Shown here piece after piece: positions 17,101 to 25,100 of a stretch of 64,000 nt of DNA. The stretch comes from Stigmatella erecta (lineage in GTDB: Bacteria; Myxococcota; Myxococcia; Myxococcales; Myxococcaceae). Made by a program: the position numbers and the translations under genes. A model generated the notes under the pieces. That model had not been told where the DNA came from. It worked only from the letters and a program-made list of their open reading frames with translations, and made no database searches. Position 1 is the stretch's first letter, and the number at the start of each line of letters is the position of its first letter. The stretch spans positions 1 through 64,000 of the forward strand of contig NZ_FOIJ01000001.1 in assembly GCF_900111745.1 (NCBI RefSeq), written 5' to 3'.

Positions 17101-19456
17101 CCACTGGACGCGCAGCTTTCACCTAGGGCTGGCCGAACTCACCGAGGCCTACAAGAGCATGCTGGAGAACGGTGAGCGGACCCACGCCTACCACTGCATC
17201 AGCCTCCGCCAGCACCAGCGGCTGTCCGCAGGCGCGCCACTGCAGGAGCTGTGCGCCGAGGACGAGAAGTTCCTGGACCTGCTCGCGAACAAGGACCCGG
17301 GCACGTACCTCGGCTTGCTGGAGAAGTACCGCTTCGTCCTGGCGCTCATGGGGAAGGAAGTCCCCGAGTTTTCCGACTTGGGCAACGAAAGCTCGACCAT
17401 CCGAACAGGGTTCGACATCACGCGCGCGGAGTGGAGCTACACCTTCGGAGATTACGAGAAGGCCCTGGCCCACGCCGAGGCAGCGGCCTCCTCCATCCAC
17501 TTCCTGGCGGGACAGGATCAGATGGTGCGGCACACCTTCATCCACGCGCTGGCGATGACCGCCTGCTATGCCAGCACGGACTCCGAGCGCCGCCGCCAAT
17601 TCCGGGACACGCTGGCGGTCTATGAGGCGCTGATGCGCAAGCGCGCTAGCCGGTGCGCGGAGAACTACGGACAGCAGGCGCTCCTCGTTTCGGCAGAGAT
17701 CGCCCGTATCGATGGTCGGAACGCCGAGGCGCAGGAACTGTACGACCAGGCCATAGAGGCGGCGCGCGGCGGCAGATTCCTCTCGGAGGAGGCGCGGGCC
17801 AACGAGCTCGCCTTCCGCTTCCACCTGGTCCTGGGCCGCCGCACCATCGCGGATGCGTATCTTATCGAGACGCTCTACGCCTATGAGCGTTGGGGCGCGA
17901 CCGGCAAGGTGAACGAGCTGGCACGCACGCATGCCCAACGGCTACTCCCCTGGCGGCTGCGTGCTACTGGCCCGCGCCCTGGCGCACTGGTTTCGGATGG
18001 GGGGGCCGCTCCCCATGGCAAGAGCGAGAACGCTGGGGACTTCGCCTCTGAGGCCTTGGACCTCGCCACCGTGGTCAAGGCGTCGCAGGCCATCTCCAGT
18101 GAAATCAAGCTCACCCACCTCCTTGACAAGCTGATACGCATCGCCATCGAGAACGTGGGGGCCCAGCGTGGTCTGCTCGTGCTCCGGCGAGGCGAGGACT
18201 TCTTCGTGGAGGTGGAGGGCGGCGAGGTTTCCCAGCAGGAGCCCATCCTCCTCTCGGAGTCCACCCGGCTGTGCCAGGCGGTGGCCTACTCCGTGCTGCG
18301 TACCAATGCCCCCGTGCTGTTGGACGATGCCTTCTCCCAGGGGGCCTTCACGAGCGATCCATACATATGCGAGAACCGTCTGCGCTCGCTGTTATGCGCC
18401 CCCATCGTCCATCAGGGGCGTATCACTGGCCTGTTCTACCTGGAGAACAACCGGACCGCCGGGGCCTTCACTGCGGCCCGCCTCGACGTGCTCCGGATGC
18501 TCTCTGGCCAGACCGCCATCTCCATCGAGAATGCCCGCCTCTACGAGCGGCTGGAGGAGTACAGCCGGACGCTGGAAAACCGCGTGGCCGAGCGGACCGT
18601 CGCGCTGAACACCGCCAACGTCGACCTGCGCCATGCGCTCGACAGCATGAAGGCGATGCAGGAGCGCATCGTCCTCCAAGAGAAGCTCGCCTCGCTCGGC
18701 ACACTCACTGCGGGTATCGCCCACGAGATCAGGAACCCGCTCAACTTCGTGACCAACTTCGCCGAGTTGGCCCACATAGCGGCCGGGGAACTGAGGGACG
18801 CACTTCAAGGGCAGCCGCTATCAGCGGAGGCACGTCAGGAGGCTGATACCCTCCTGGCGGACATCGCTACATGGTCGCAAATCGTCTGCAAACACGGTGA
18901 GCGCGCCAATCAAATCGTGAACAAGATGGAGAAGCACTCTCGCGGCTCAAGTGGCAGCCGCCAAGAGGCGAATGTGAACCTGCTCGTGCGCGAGGCGCTG
19001 GAAATCGTACAGCACGACTCCAATGACAAGCAGAAGGGACTCAAGGTTGAGGTGGAAACATCCTTCGATCCCGCGCACCCGCAGGTGAGCGTCGTGCCCG
19101 AGGACATCAGCCGCGTGCTGATCAACCTGCTGAACAATGCCTTCTTTGCGGCTCGCCAGCGGGGGACAGAGAAAGGCGCCTCGCGCCAGCCATGGGTGTG
19201 GGTGACCACCCAGGACTTGGAAGATCGAGTGGAGATCCGCATCCGGGATAACGGTTCCGGCATTTCCAAGGCGGTGCTGAGCAAGCTGTTCACTCCGTTC
19301 TTCACCACCAAGCCCCCCGGGGAGGGGACAGGGCTTGGCCTGTCCATCAGCCACGACATCGTGGTGAAGGGGCATGGCGGCGAGCTCCGCGTGCAGAGCG
19401 AAGAGGGGCAATATGCGGAGTTCGTCGTCTTACTACCGAAGGTGCCCGCCGCGTGA
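14105..19456 (+). CDS. Hybrid Ser/Thr kinase - AAA ATPase - GAF - histidine kinase
   Basis: The 1783-residue signalling protein has, in order: a Ser/Thr kinase domain (residues 1-270), a STAND-like ATPase (about 300-650) with Walker A GWAGVGKTS near 328 and Walker B LVLFLDDLQWAD near 455, a long helical repeat region (650-1300), a GAF domain (about 1330-1475), and a histidine kinase with H-box GIAHEIRNPLNF near 1540, N-box LINLLNNAF, then DNGSGI and GEGTGLGLS. The Ser/Thr kinase has HKDIKPHN in place of HRD and ADFSS in place of DFG, with the VAIK-type Lys in VILKVPK. No receiver domain follows, so it should phosphorylate a separate response regulator. ATG 14105 starts the kinase fold; the upstream 48 codons look non-coding. 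Cytoplasmic, no membrane segments. Confidence 0.9.
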   Translation: MSLLAGYQLEATLHDGARSTLLRARRLRDDCPVILKVPKSDYLDRRRVLELRREYAIMRMLPAEHVVRALGVEEFPDRVVLILEDFGGMSLKHVLVEHRKLAAAEFLGYALKLAVALDEIHRRNIIHKDIKPHNVIVNTASGLLKLADFSSASSIAHEDGAASSSPDTSGTLAYMAPEQTGRMSLGIDYRADYYALGATFYEMLVGSRPFTTQDPLELVHAHLAKTPPAPHEVEPAVPRALSQLVMKLLAKSPEDRYQSARGLMADLEECQRRLRDNGILESFELGRVDRQRAFHLPQRVYGRSSQVASLLDAYEGIVTGKRALVLVTGWAGVGKTSVINELNPHILASRGRFIGGKCDQLIRGTPFAPFVQAIAALIQQLLAERAEAGEWARRIHESLGANVAVLAEAVPEVQHLLGAQPAPTPLLTTESRNRLHFVLQRFLQVFAGAGRPLVLFLDDLQWADSATLSFLQGLALSEEFGHLLLVGTYRDHEVSAGHPLSIMLGELEAAHAPVQRIHLPALEPDDVAAMLCESLGTDLETTRPLARLVQAKTSGNPLFIKEFLRFLHANHLLTFDERSLAWSWELARIEDHPLPDNVAELMTGGIRALPAETMNALRVAACLGGQFDFHSLVVALAQPAKAVAAALWTAVERGLVVPLHPDYRLLDPVLKQALPQELNALFRFLHDRVRQAAYSLLPEPERAATHVDIGLRLFHDARTAGRLDESLFAILSHLDFAPGRVQGEALRLQLANLHLTAGRQAKASGAYRSACELFQGGIAFLAANAWEQERPLTFAVHLELAECYSLVGEREEAAAGFMDLLQRARGKVEQASIYAIRANLACDSGQHAMGIRIGLEGLRIFGIQITETPNSAAVGAALATFTQQLGNRAPKDLLELPTVQDPEAQSAVVLLSVILSSSYQTNPNLLALLVLQLLSLSLEHGNSPLSAFGYATYGIILCTALDNPEVGYEFGQLAIALAERFKSPLLHARTRYVSAAFISHWTRSFHLGLAELTEAYKSMLENGERTHAYHCISLRQHQRLSAGAPLQELCAEDEKFLDLLANKDPGTYLGLLEKYRFVLALMGKEVPEFSDLGNESSTIRTGFDITRAEWSYTFGDYEKALAHAEAAASSIHFLAGQDQMVRHTFIHALAMTACYASTDSERRRQFRDTLAVYEALMRKRASRCAENYGQQALLVSAEIARIDGRNAEAQELYDQAIEAARGGRFLSEEARANELAFRFHLVLGRRTIADAYLIETLYAYERWGATGKVNELARTHAQRLLPWRLRATGPRPGALVSDGGAAPHGKSENAGDFASEALDLATVVKASQAISSEIKLTHLLDKLIRIAIENVGAQRGLLVLRRGEDFFVEVEGGEVSQQEPILLSESTRLCQAVAYSVLRTNAPVLLDDAFSQGAFTSDPYICENRLRSLLCAPIVHQGRITGLFYLENNRTAGAFTAARLDVLRMLSGQTAISIENARLYERLEEYSRTLENRVAERTVALNTANVDLRHALDSMKAMQERIVLQEKLASLGTLTAGIAHEIRNPLNFVTNFAELAHIAAGELRDALQGQPLSAEARQEADTLLADIATWSQIVCKHGERANQIVNKMEKHSRGSSGSRQEANVNLLVREALEIVQHDSNDKQKGLKVEVETSFDPAHPQVSVVPEDISRVLINLLNNAFFAARQRGTEKGASRQPWVWVTTQDLEDRVEIRIRDNGSGISKAVLSKLFTPFFTTKPPGEGTGLGLSISHDIVVKGHGGELRVQSEEGQYAEFVVLLPKVPAA

Positions 19457-19863
19457 TGGCCTCTGGGGCAGGCGATGTACCCTCCCTGGGAGTAACCTCA
19501 TCGGGATGGTGCTCCGGGCCAATTGCCGGTCCGCAGGTGTAGTGGAGTGGGGAATCCAGGGGGATTTCTTCCCCCACTTTTCCCCCACTCGCGCCGTGCC
19601 ACGGACGGCCAATGTCGGCCATCTCCAGAGAGAAGAGCCCGGGGCAGCCCCTTCCCAGTCCCGATTCGTAATCAGGAGGCGCTGGCTTGTGCACGGGGGC
19701 GATCCGCGGTGCAGGGGGTTCCTGTGCGATGGGACGGGTCCATGTGCCGTCAGTGTGCCGTGCCAGCGCGGAATCAGGCGGAACCAGGTGGGACAGGGTG
19801 GGACGGGGCGGGATGACGAACCCGAGTAAAATCAAGAGGATGGTGGGTAACGGCGCGTCCTGC
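19457..19863. other. Non-coding interval with G-rich direct repeats
   Basis: No convincing gene is seen. Around 19789-19812 there are GTGGGACAGGGTGGGACGGGG repeats, and C-rich runs lie near 19568-19590. The interval leads into the tRNA 3' fragment at 19864. Short repeats next to a tRNA end are what one expects of a recombinase attachment region, but no integrase gene is present here. Confidence 0.35.
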
Positions 19864-19911
19864 TTGAGGTTTTCCATCCTCCCGTGTCGGGTTCGAATCC
19901 CGCCCTGGGCA
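19864..19911 (+). pseudogene. 3' half of a tRNA (Leu-like), attachment-site-like remnant
   Basis: The segment begins TTGAGG, like the loop of a GAG anticodon. It then has a variable-arm-like stretch, a T arm (GGG TTCGAAT CCC, plus one C-G pair) and an acceptor 3' strand CCTGGGC followed by A. The 5' half is not found: nothing upstream pairs with CCTGGGC (GCCCAGG is expected), and there is no D arm. Integrases commonly recombine in the anticodon loop and leave a 3' half at one end of an island. A tRNA-type terminator follows immediately. The Leu assignment is tentative. Confidence 0.5.
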
Positions 19912-19919
19912 CTCCGAAG

Positions 19920-19954
19920 AAGCCTCCAAGTCGCTGAGACTTGGGGGCTTTCTT
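19920..19954 (+). terminator. Rho-independent terminator after the tRNA fragment
   Basis: AAGCCTCCAAGTC and GACTTGGGGGCTT pair over 13 positions (one G-T wobble) around a five-base loop, followed by TTCTTATT. This is a strong intrinsic terminator, placed as expected just after a tRNA 3' end. Confidence 0.8.
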
Positions 19955-20097
19955 ATTCTCGGGAGGGCTGGGTGCTCGTCGGGCGGATACGCTTCTTCGG
20001 CTCCTGGCTTGCCGCTGCCATTGGCGGCGGGCTCGTCTTATCCGGCTTCGGCTCTGCCCCCTGCTTGAGAGAGGCTAGTGGTTCATTGTCGGATTCG

Positions 20098-20373
20098 TTA
20101 GCTTCGCTCCGCTGAATAGATCGTGGGGATGTTGCCGTAGTGATCGACGACGACCACCACCTGGCGCGCTTCGTTCCAGAGGCCGGGAGGCACCGTCCTG
20201 TTCCGGCGCACTCCCTTGAGGGAGTAGTGGTAGCCGCGCTCCCCCAAGATCCAGCTGCCGAACATGAGGACGATCTCCGCGGCCTCCAGTCGGATGCCTC
20301 TCTCTGCTGCCCGTTCGCGAGCGTGCTGGGTCAGGTGGAAGCCTCCCAGGGAGTAAGCCGTTTCCGTTTGCAT
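20098..20373 (-). CDS. Small DUF4258-like protein
   Basis: The 91-residue product contains HARERAAERGI, an AAEIVLMFG helix and a final strand pair VVVVVDHYGNIPTIYS. This is the layout of DUF4258-type small domains (HAxxRxxERGI ... VVxxD...I.TVY). I favour ATG 20373, which has AGAGG five bases upstream, over the GTG six bases earlier. It lies 58 bases after the end of the anti-sigma-like gene on the same strand, so it may be the fourth gene of the CHAT operon. DUF4258 proteins are sometimes toxin-like; nothing here shows activity. Confidence 0.55.
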   Translation of the reverse strand: MQTETAYSLGGFHLTQHARERAAERGIRLEAAEIVLMFGSWILGERGYHYSLKGVRRNRTVPPGLWNEARQVVVVVDHYGNIPTIYSAERS

Positions 20374-20430
20374 GCACACCTCTTCGAGATTGCGGCCGGC
20401 ATTGGCCGACCCGTCTCAAGGGAGGTGCGC

Positions 20431-21123
20431 TCAGGATTGTTTCCCGCCGGTAGGGGATGGCTTGAGGGTGCGTCTCACGGCGGAGCGGCCTGGCTGCAGG
20501 GGGATGGACTCCACCAGTGCCGCGAGCCACTCCGCCCCATCCCCATCTCTGGGAGAGGGAAGCGGTGCGCTGTCGTCCGAGGCGATGAAGAGTTCCAGGG
20601 GGCCCTCGTCCTCCGGCGCGAACTCGATGCCTTGCAGGGACAGAGATGTTCCCGCCTGCTGCAACCGGTCTCCCGCGTGGAGCTGGTGCAGCGTTCCGTC
20701 GGGCTCGAGCGCGTAGATGGCCACGTAGCAGGTCTTCGCCGGACGCACCTCGTAATAGAGGATCTCGCCTGGGGTCACCTCCACAGCCTGTTCGCGAGGC
20801 GAGTCCTGGGGCGGGCTTCCCAGGGAGGCTAACGCCATCGGACGGCTGGAGGCCCCGATGCCCAGCCCCGTAGGCAAGTTCGCGAGCTTGCGCCGCGTCT
20901 TCACCCAGGACCACTCAAGCCGGGCCAGAGCGGGATGGGATGCCCAGTACTCCAGCAAGGCTTCTCGCTGCTGGCGCTGCTGGAGCAGCTTTTCATAGGT
21001 CTCCAGCTCCGTTTCGTCGGCGTGGACGATGAGCCAGCGACGTACGCCTTCGGCATCCTCGGGCGTGAGCTCTCCCTGGACATAGGCTCTCAGCATCTCC
21101 GCGTCAGGTAGGATGAGCTTCAT
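20431..21123 (-). CDS. CHAT-operon protein with an anti-sigma-like N-terminus
   Basis: The 230-residue product starts LILPDAEMLRAYVQGELTPE, a helix pattern seen at the N-terminus of anti-sigma and FecR-type regulators, but it has no zinc-binding Cys/His. The C-terminal half has beta-strands (GEILYYEV, CYVAIYALEPDGTLHQLHAG) resembling DUF4384-type domains, which often accompany CHAT proteases. No membrane segment is seen. Its ATG overlaps the stop of the preceding gene as ATGA, with GGGAGGAG eight bases upstream, so the two are translated together. I cannot assign a function; a regulatory or substrate role for the CHAT protease is an inference. Confidence 0.6.
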   Translation of the reverse strand: MKLILPDAEMLRAYVQGELTPEDAEGVRRWLIVHADETELETYEKLLQQRQQREALLEYWASHPALARLEWSWVKTRRKLANLPTGLGIGASSRPMALASLGSPPQDSPREQAVEVTPGEILYYEVRPAKTCYVAIYALEPDGTLHQLHAGDRLQQAGTSLSLQGIEFAPEDEGPLELFIASDDSAPLPSPRDGDGAEWLAALVESIPLQPGRSAVRRTLKPSPTGGKQS

Positions 21124-22169
21124 CGGGTGAGCTCCTCCCAGTCACGTTCGACCGCCATGCGCTCCCGGCCCGGAAGCAGCCGCGCCACCGCCTTGATGAG
21201 GGCTGCTCCGAAGACCCGGCTCCAGAAAGGTTCGGTGGGATCCTCGCTCCGCACGTGGTTGCTCCTCTTCGCGCTCAGTTGCAGCGTCTGGCGGAACCCT
21301 TCCACTTCCTCGGCGCCCACCTCTGCTGCTGGCTGTGCGGGAGATGCGTCCGGATCCTTTACCGGGCCGAGAAAGACCTGGTGCGCGCGGCGGAGGGACG
21401 GGTGCTCAGCGACGAGGACCTCCAGGTTGAAGCGGAAGGAGGCCGCCACGCCCCGACGGGTGCGGGCGGTGCGCTCATTGTTTTCGTCCCCCTGGACGGA
21501 GGCGTTGTGTGCCAGCGCCTTCTTCTTCTGCTCCAGGAAGCGCTCATCCACGGGCTGCCTCTGAAGTGCCTGCGCGAGGGTCCGGCGCTCCACGCAGGTG
21601 GCCCAGAGCCAGTCTAGCTCCAGGCTGGGCAAGCCTGTGCTGCGCGAGATTCGAGCCAGGATGTCCGCCCACTCCTGAACCAGCTTCATCAACGTGGCCA
21701 CCATGTCCTGGAGGTCTATCCGTTCGATCTGATGGGACTCGCTGGAGTGATCGCTCCACTTGGCTTCCTGTGGCTGCTCCGCACCGTCGTCACCGTGCAC
21801 CGTGTTCCTGCTCTGCACGATCCGCTGCGAGGTCCCCTGCCGTCCCCTTAGCCACCGGTACCATGGTTCCAGGGATGTCCATGGGGGGGCCCACTTGAAC
21901 TCTGGGCGCGTTCGAAGCCGCTCGATGAGGCGCTCGGCAATCCACGCGCCGGCTGCCTGCTCGTCGCGCCCATTCGCCAGCACATGCGACACATCGAGCC
22001 ACTCGGGCCGGGTGAACAACTCCATCTCGAACGCCCTGCTCCAGAACATGCCGAGCTGTGCCTCATGGTGATCAAGGAAGTCCTGGCGTCCCTTCAGGGA
22101 GAGATCCTCCAGGGGCGGGAGCCCCTTGGCGCTCTCTTGGAGCCACTTCTTCATGGGATCCGCGCTCAT
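21120..22169 (-). CDS. Unknown protein of the CHAT operon
   Basis: The 349-residue helical protein begins MSADPMKKWLQ. The frame is open further upstream, but ATG 22169 overlaps the CHAT stop as ATGA with GGAGG ten bases before it, which decides the start. It is rich in Trp and Arg and has a segment AAGAWIAERLIERLRTRPEF followed by WYRWLRGR that faintly recalls sigma-factor region 2; I cannot see region 4, so this is weak. The C-terminus (FWSRVFGAALIKAVARLLPG) is amphipathic. No catalytic motif or membrane span is visible. Its position between CHAT and the anti-sigma-like gene suggests a partner or substrate of the protease. Confidence 0.6.
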   Translation of the reverse strand: MSADPMKKWLQESAKGLPPLEDLSLKGRQDFLDHHEAQLGMFWSRAFEMELFTRPEWLDVSHVLANGRDEQAAGAWIAERLIERLRTRPEFKWAPPWTSLEPWYRWLRGRQGTSQRIVQSRNTVHGDDGAEQPQEAKWSDHSSESHQIERIDLQDMVATLMKLVQEWADILARISRSTGLPSLELDWLWATCVERRTLAQALQRQPVDERFLEQKKKALAHNASVQGDENNERTARTRRGVAASFRFNLEVLVAEHPSLRRAHQVFLGPVKDPDASPAQPAAEVGAEEVEGFRQTLQLSAKRSNHVRSEDPTEPFWSRVFGAALIKAVARLLPGRERMAVERDWEELTR

Positions 22170-25100
22170 GGGCGCCAGTCCTCCAGTCCGCGAACGATGA
22201 TGCGCCAGCCGGCCCAGCACATCGGATTGCGGAAGTTGCTCAGCCAGTCTCTGATGATGCGTCCAACAGCCTCGGGGTCTGTACGCAGCTCCGCGGCCAG
22301 TCGCTCCGGCCGTGGGGCCGAGTACTTGATGAGCCGCCCCATGGCCTGAGACAGCTCTGGGATGGACTGCGGGGCTGTTGCCGGCTTGACGCGCCACCCT
22401 TCCCGGAGCAGTTGGAGCGCTTCGTTCAACGCAGGCTCAAGCACGCTCAGGAGCTGCTCGTCACTCACCGCCGTGGACTCTGTGGCCAGGGCCGTGAGTC
22501 GGGGGGCCACCCGGGCTTCCATTTCCCGTTCAACGAGGCCGCCTGGCTCGAAGGCCGCGCGGCACTCGGAGCGAGCCCGTGCCAGCGCTGTAGCCTCGCC
22601 AATCCCCTCGTGCACCAGGAGGGCGAACCGCTCCATCAGCAGTGCGCTCGGCAGGGCAGGGACGTGCCACAGAGAGGCCAGCACCCGGCGGGCACCCGCC
22701 AGCAGGAAGGAGGTGGAGAGATCCTCCGGCGCCTCAATCGCGCCGTGCTCTCCGAGGCTGCGGCCGTGTGCGGATCCTTCGCAGGCCCACAGCTCCACGC
22801 ACTCGACTCCCGCCAGCGGCAGGCTGCGCAACACCTCTGCCTGCAGATTCACGCGCTCCTCGGCGCGCTCCGCGTCCACCAGCGTGATGCGGTCCGACTC
22901 CGGGTTCAGCTGGTCATGATGCCCATGCAGGAACAAGCGCAGGCGGCTCGCGGAGCGCAGTTCCTCTTGGAAGCGGCGTGCATCGCGTGCCTCACTGCCT
23001 GAGAGCGGAGGCTTGCCCGCGCCGTCCCGCACGAGCGCCTCCTGGAAGAAGCGCGCCATCTTCATCTGATTCAGGGAGACACCATCTCCATGGAGCTGGA
23101 GCACTCCTTGCCGGGCCACTTCCCCGGACACAGGCGCTGGAACCGGGGCCAGAGTGTTCAGGTAGCCAATGGCGAAGCGCTCTCCGAGCCGAGGTCCCCC
23201 TGGAGCCGTGCGCAGCTCTTCCCAGGGGATGTAGACGAACTCCCGGCCTCGCAGCAGGAAGAGCACCTCACGGAGGCCATGCCGCTCCAGCAGGTCCGCC
23301 AAGTCCCGGCTCCAGTTCGTGAACACGTCACTGAACTGCTGGAAGGCTCCAGCGAGATGGGCCCAGCTCGTCTTACTGACCTCACGCTGGTCCTCCCCCA
23401 TGGCTTCGGTCAGCTTCATGAAGGTGGGGAGCGCCTCGATCCGCTCTCGCAACTCCTTCTCCGCGTTCGTCCCGAGCTGGTGCCGGGTGACGCTTCCCTC
23501 CGAGTGGAAGAAGACGCTCAGGGGTCTGGCACACTCGGGGAAAGTCCCGGGTACGACGATGGCGCACGTAGGGTGAGCCGCGAGCCAGTCCTCCACGCGC
23601 TCGGCCGTCGCCAGCGGGGCAGGCTCGCGGTGGGGAATGAGTCCCTCGGCCAGGAGCAGATCCACTGCCTGGCCCAGCCAGTTGCGCGCACGCTCCAGGT
23701 GCTCATGGCTCCTCGGCAGCTCCCGCAGCATCTCCATCCGCACGACAATGGCTTTCTCTGTCTGGGTGATGTCTTCCGGACGGGCTCCCGTTCTCAGGGT
23801 GATTTGATCGAGAGGATACGTGGGAGGAAACGCCCAGATACGGTGGCTCGCTTCGGTCAGCCGGGGCTTGAACACCTCGCGCACGTAAGGGGACTCCTGG
23901 CTGGCTTCGATGATCATGGTGAGCCGTCCCCAGAGGTCGAGCTCATGCCGGGCGTCATGCAGATTGGAGAACAGGCCGGCCGTCGACGCTTTCTCCTCGG
24001 GCTTCACGCTACTGGCATCCCGCTCCACGGCCCCCACCATGTCTTCGGCCAGATAGTTTGTGTATTCGGGGTACGATCCCGCTTCTCCTCGCCCGTAGAG
24101 CAGGGTCTCGGCACGGAACGACGAGGCCCCGCTCGCATCGAGCAACGCGAGCGCTCGGGCTGGCGGCAGCTCCCTGAGATCGTCCGTCGACATCCGGAGA
24201 TTCATGAGGAGGTGGGAGATCCAGCTCGAGAGCAGCAGCCGTTCAGAGGCGGAGAGGTAGGGGGTGGCCACCTCCCGGTTGAGCACCTCCAAGCGTTTCT
24301 CGAAGTACTCACATGCTGATCCGAGGGGGAAGTTGCGGTAGGTGGCCCGGCCCAACACCGTGGGCTCGGCCTTGACGAGCTTCAGTAGGGAGCGGATGGG
24401 AAGCCCCGTGGCATCGAGGCGGTTCAGGAGTTCTTGCAGCTTCGTGAGCTGCGCGGTCGTGAACTCCTGCCGGATCTCCGCCATCAGATCGAGGAAGGAG
24501 AGCAAGACCTCCTGGAAGCGGGAGGACGACAGGAGCAAGGCCTCTCCACCCAACACCCCGTGAGCCACCTCAAGCTGATGCTCCGCGCTCCACACTGCAC
24601 TCTGAGCCCCTTCCAGTGCAGAGAGGAATGAGTCGATGAGGTTCTGGCTCAGGGCGCCCCGTACCCGCTCCCGCCACTTGTCCATCGAGCGCTCAGCGGC
24701 CTTCGGCTCCGCGTGCTGATACAGCGCGCCTTGGATGAATGAGAGCAATACTCGGAACCGCACCCACGCGGCCCACCCGAGGTTGAGGGCCAACCAGGAG
24801 TCTCCAGCGTCCTCCTTGCTCATGAGCCTGAGATAGATGAGCGCTTCATCACCAAGCTTCTGGATGCGGTCGAGCAGGGGTGGCTCTTCCCGTTGGCTCT
24901 CTTCAGAGGGCGCAGGCGGATCACTCCGGTCCAGGAAGGGGGCCCAGCTCAAGGGCAGCGCTATGGCGGCTTTGAGGAGCTTGGCGTACCGGTGACGCTG
25001 AGGCTCGTGCAGCGGGCAACTCAGTACCCAGGCATTCTGATCGGCACCGTAATCAAGCAGCCGGACCAGCGCCTCACGCCACTTCGCCGAGTCGCTCGGG

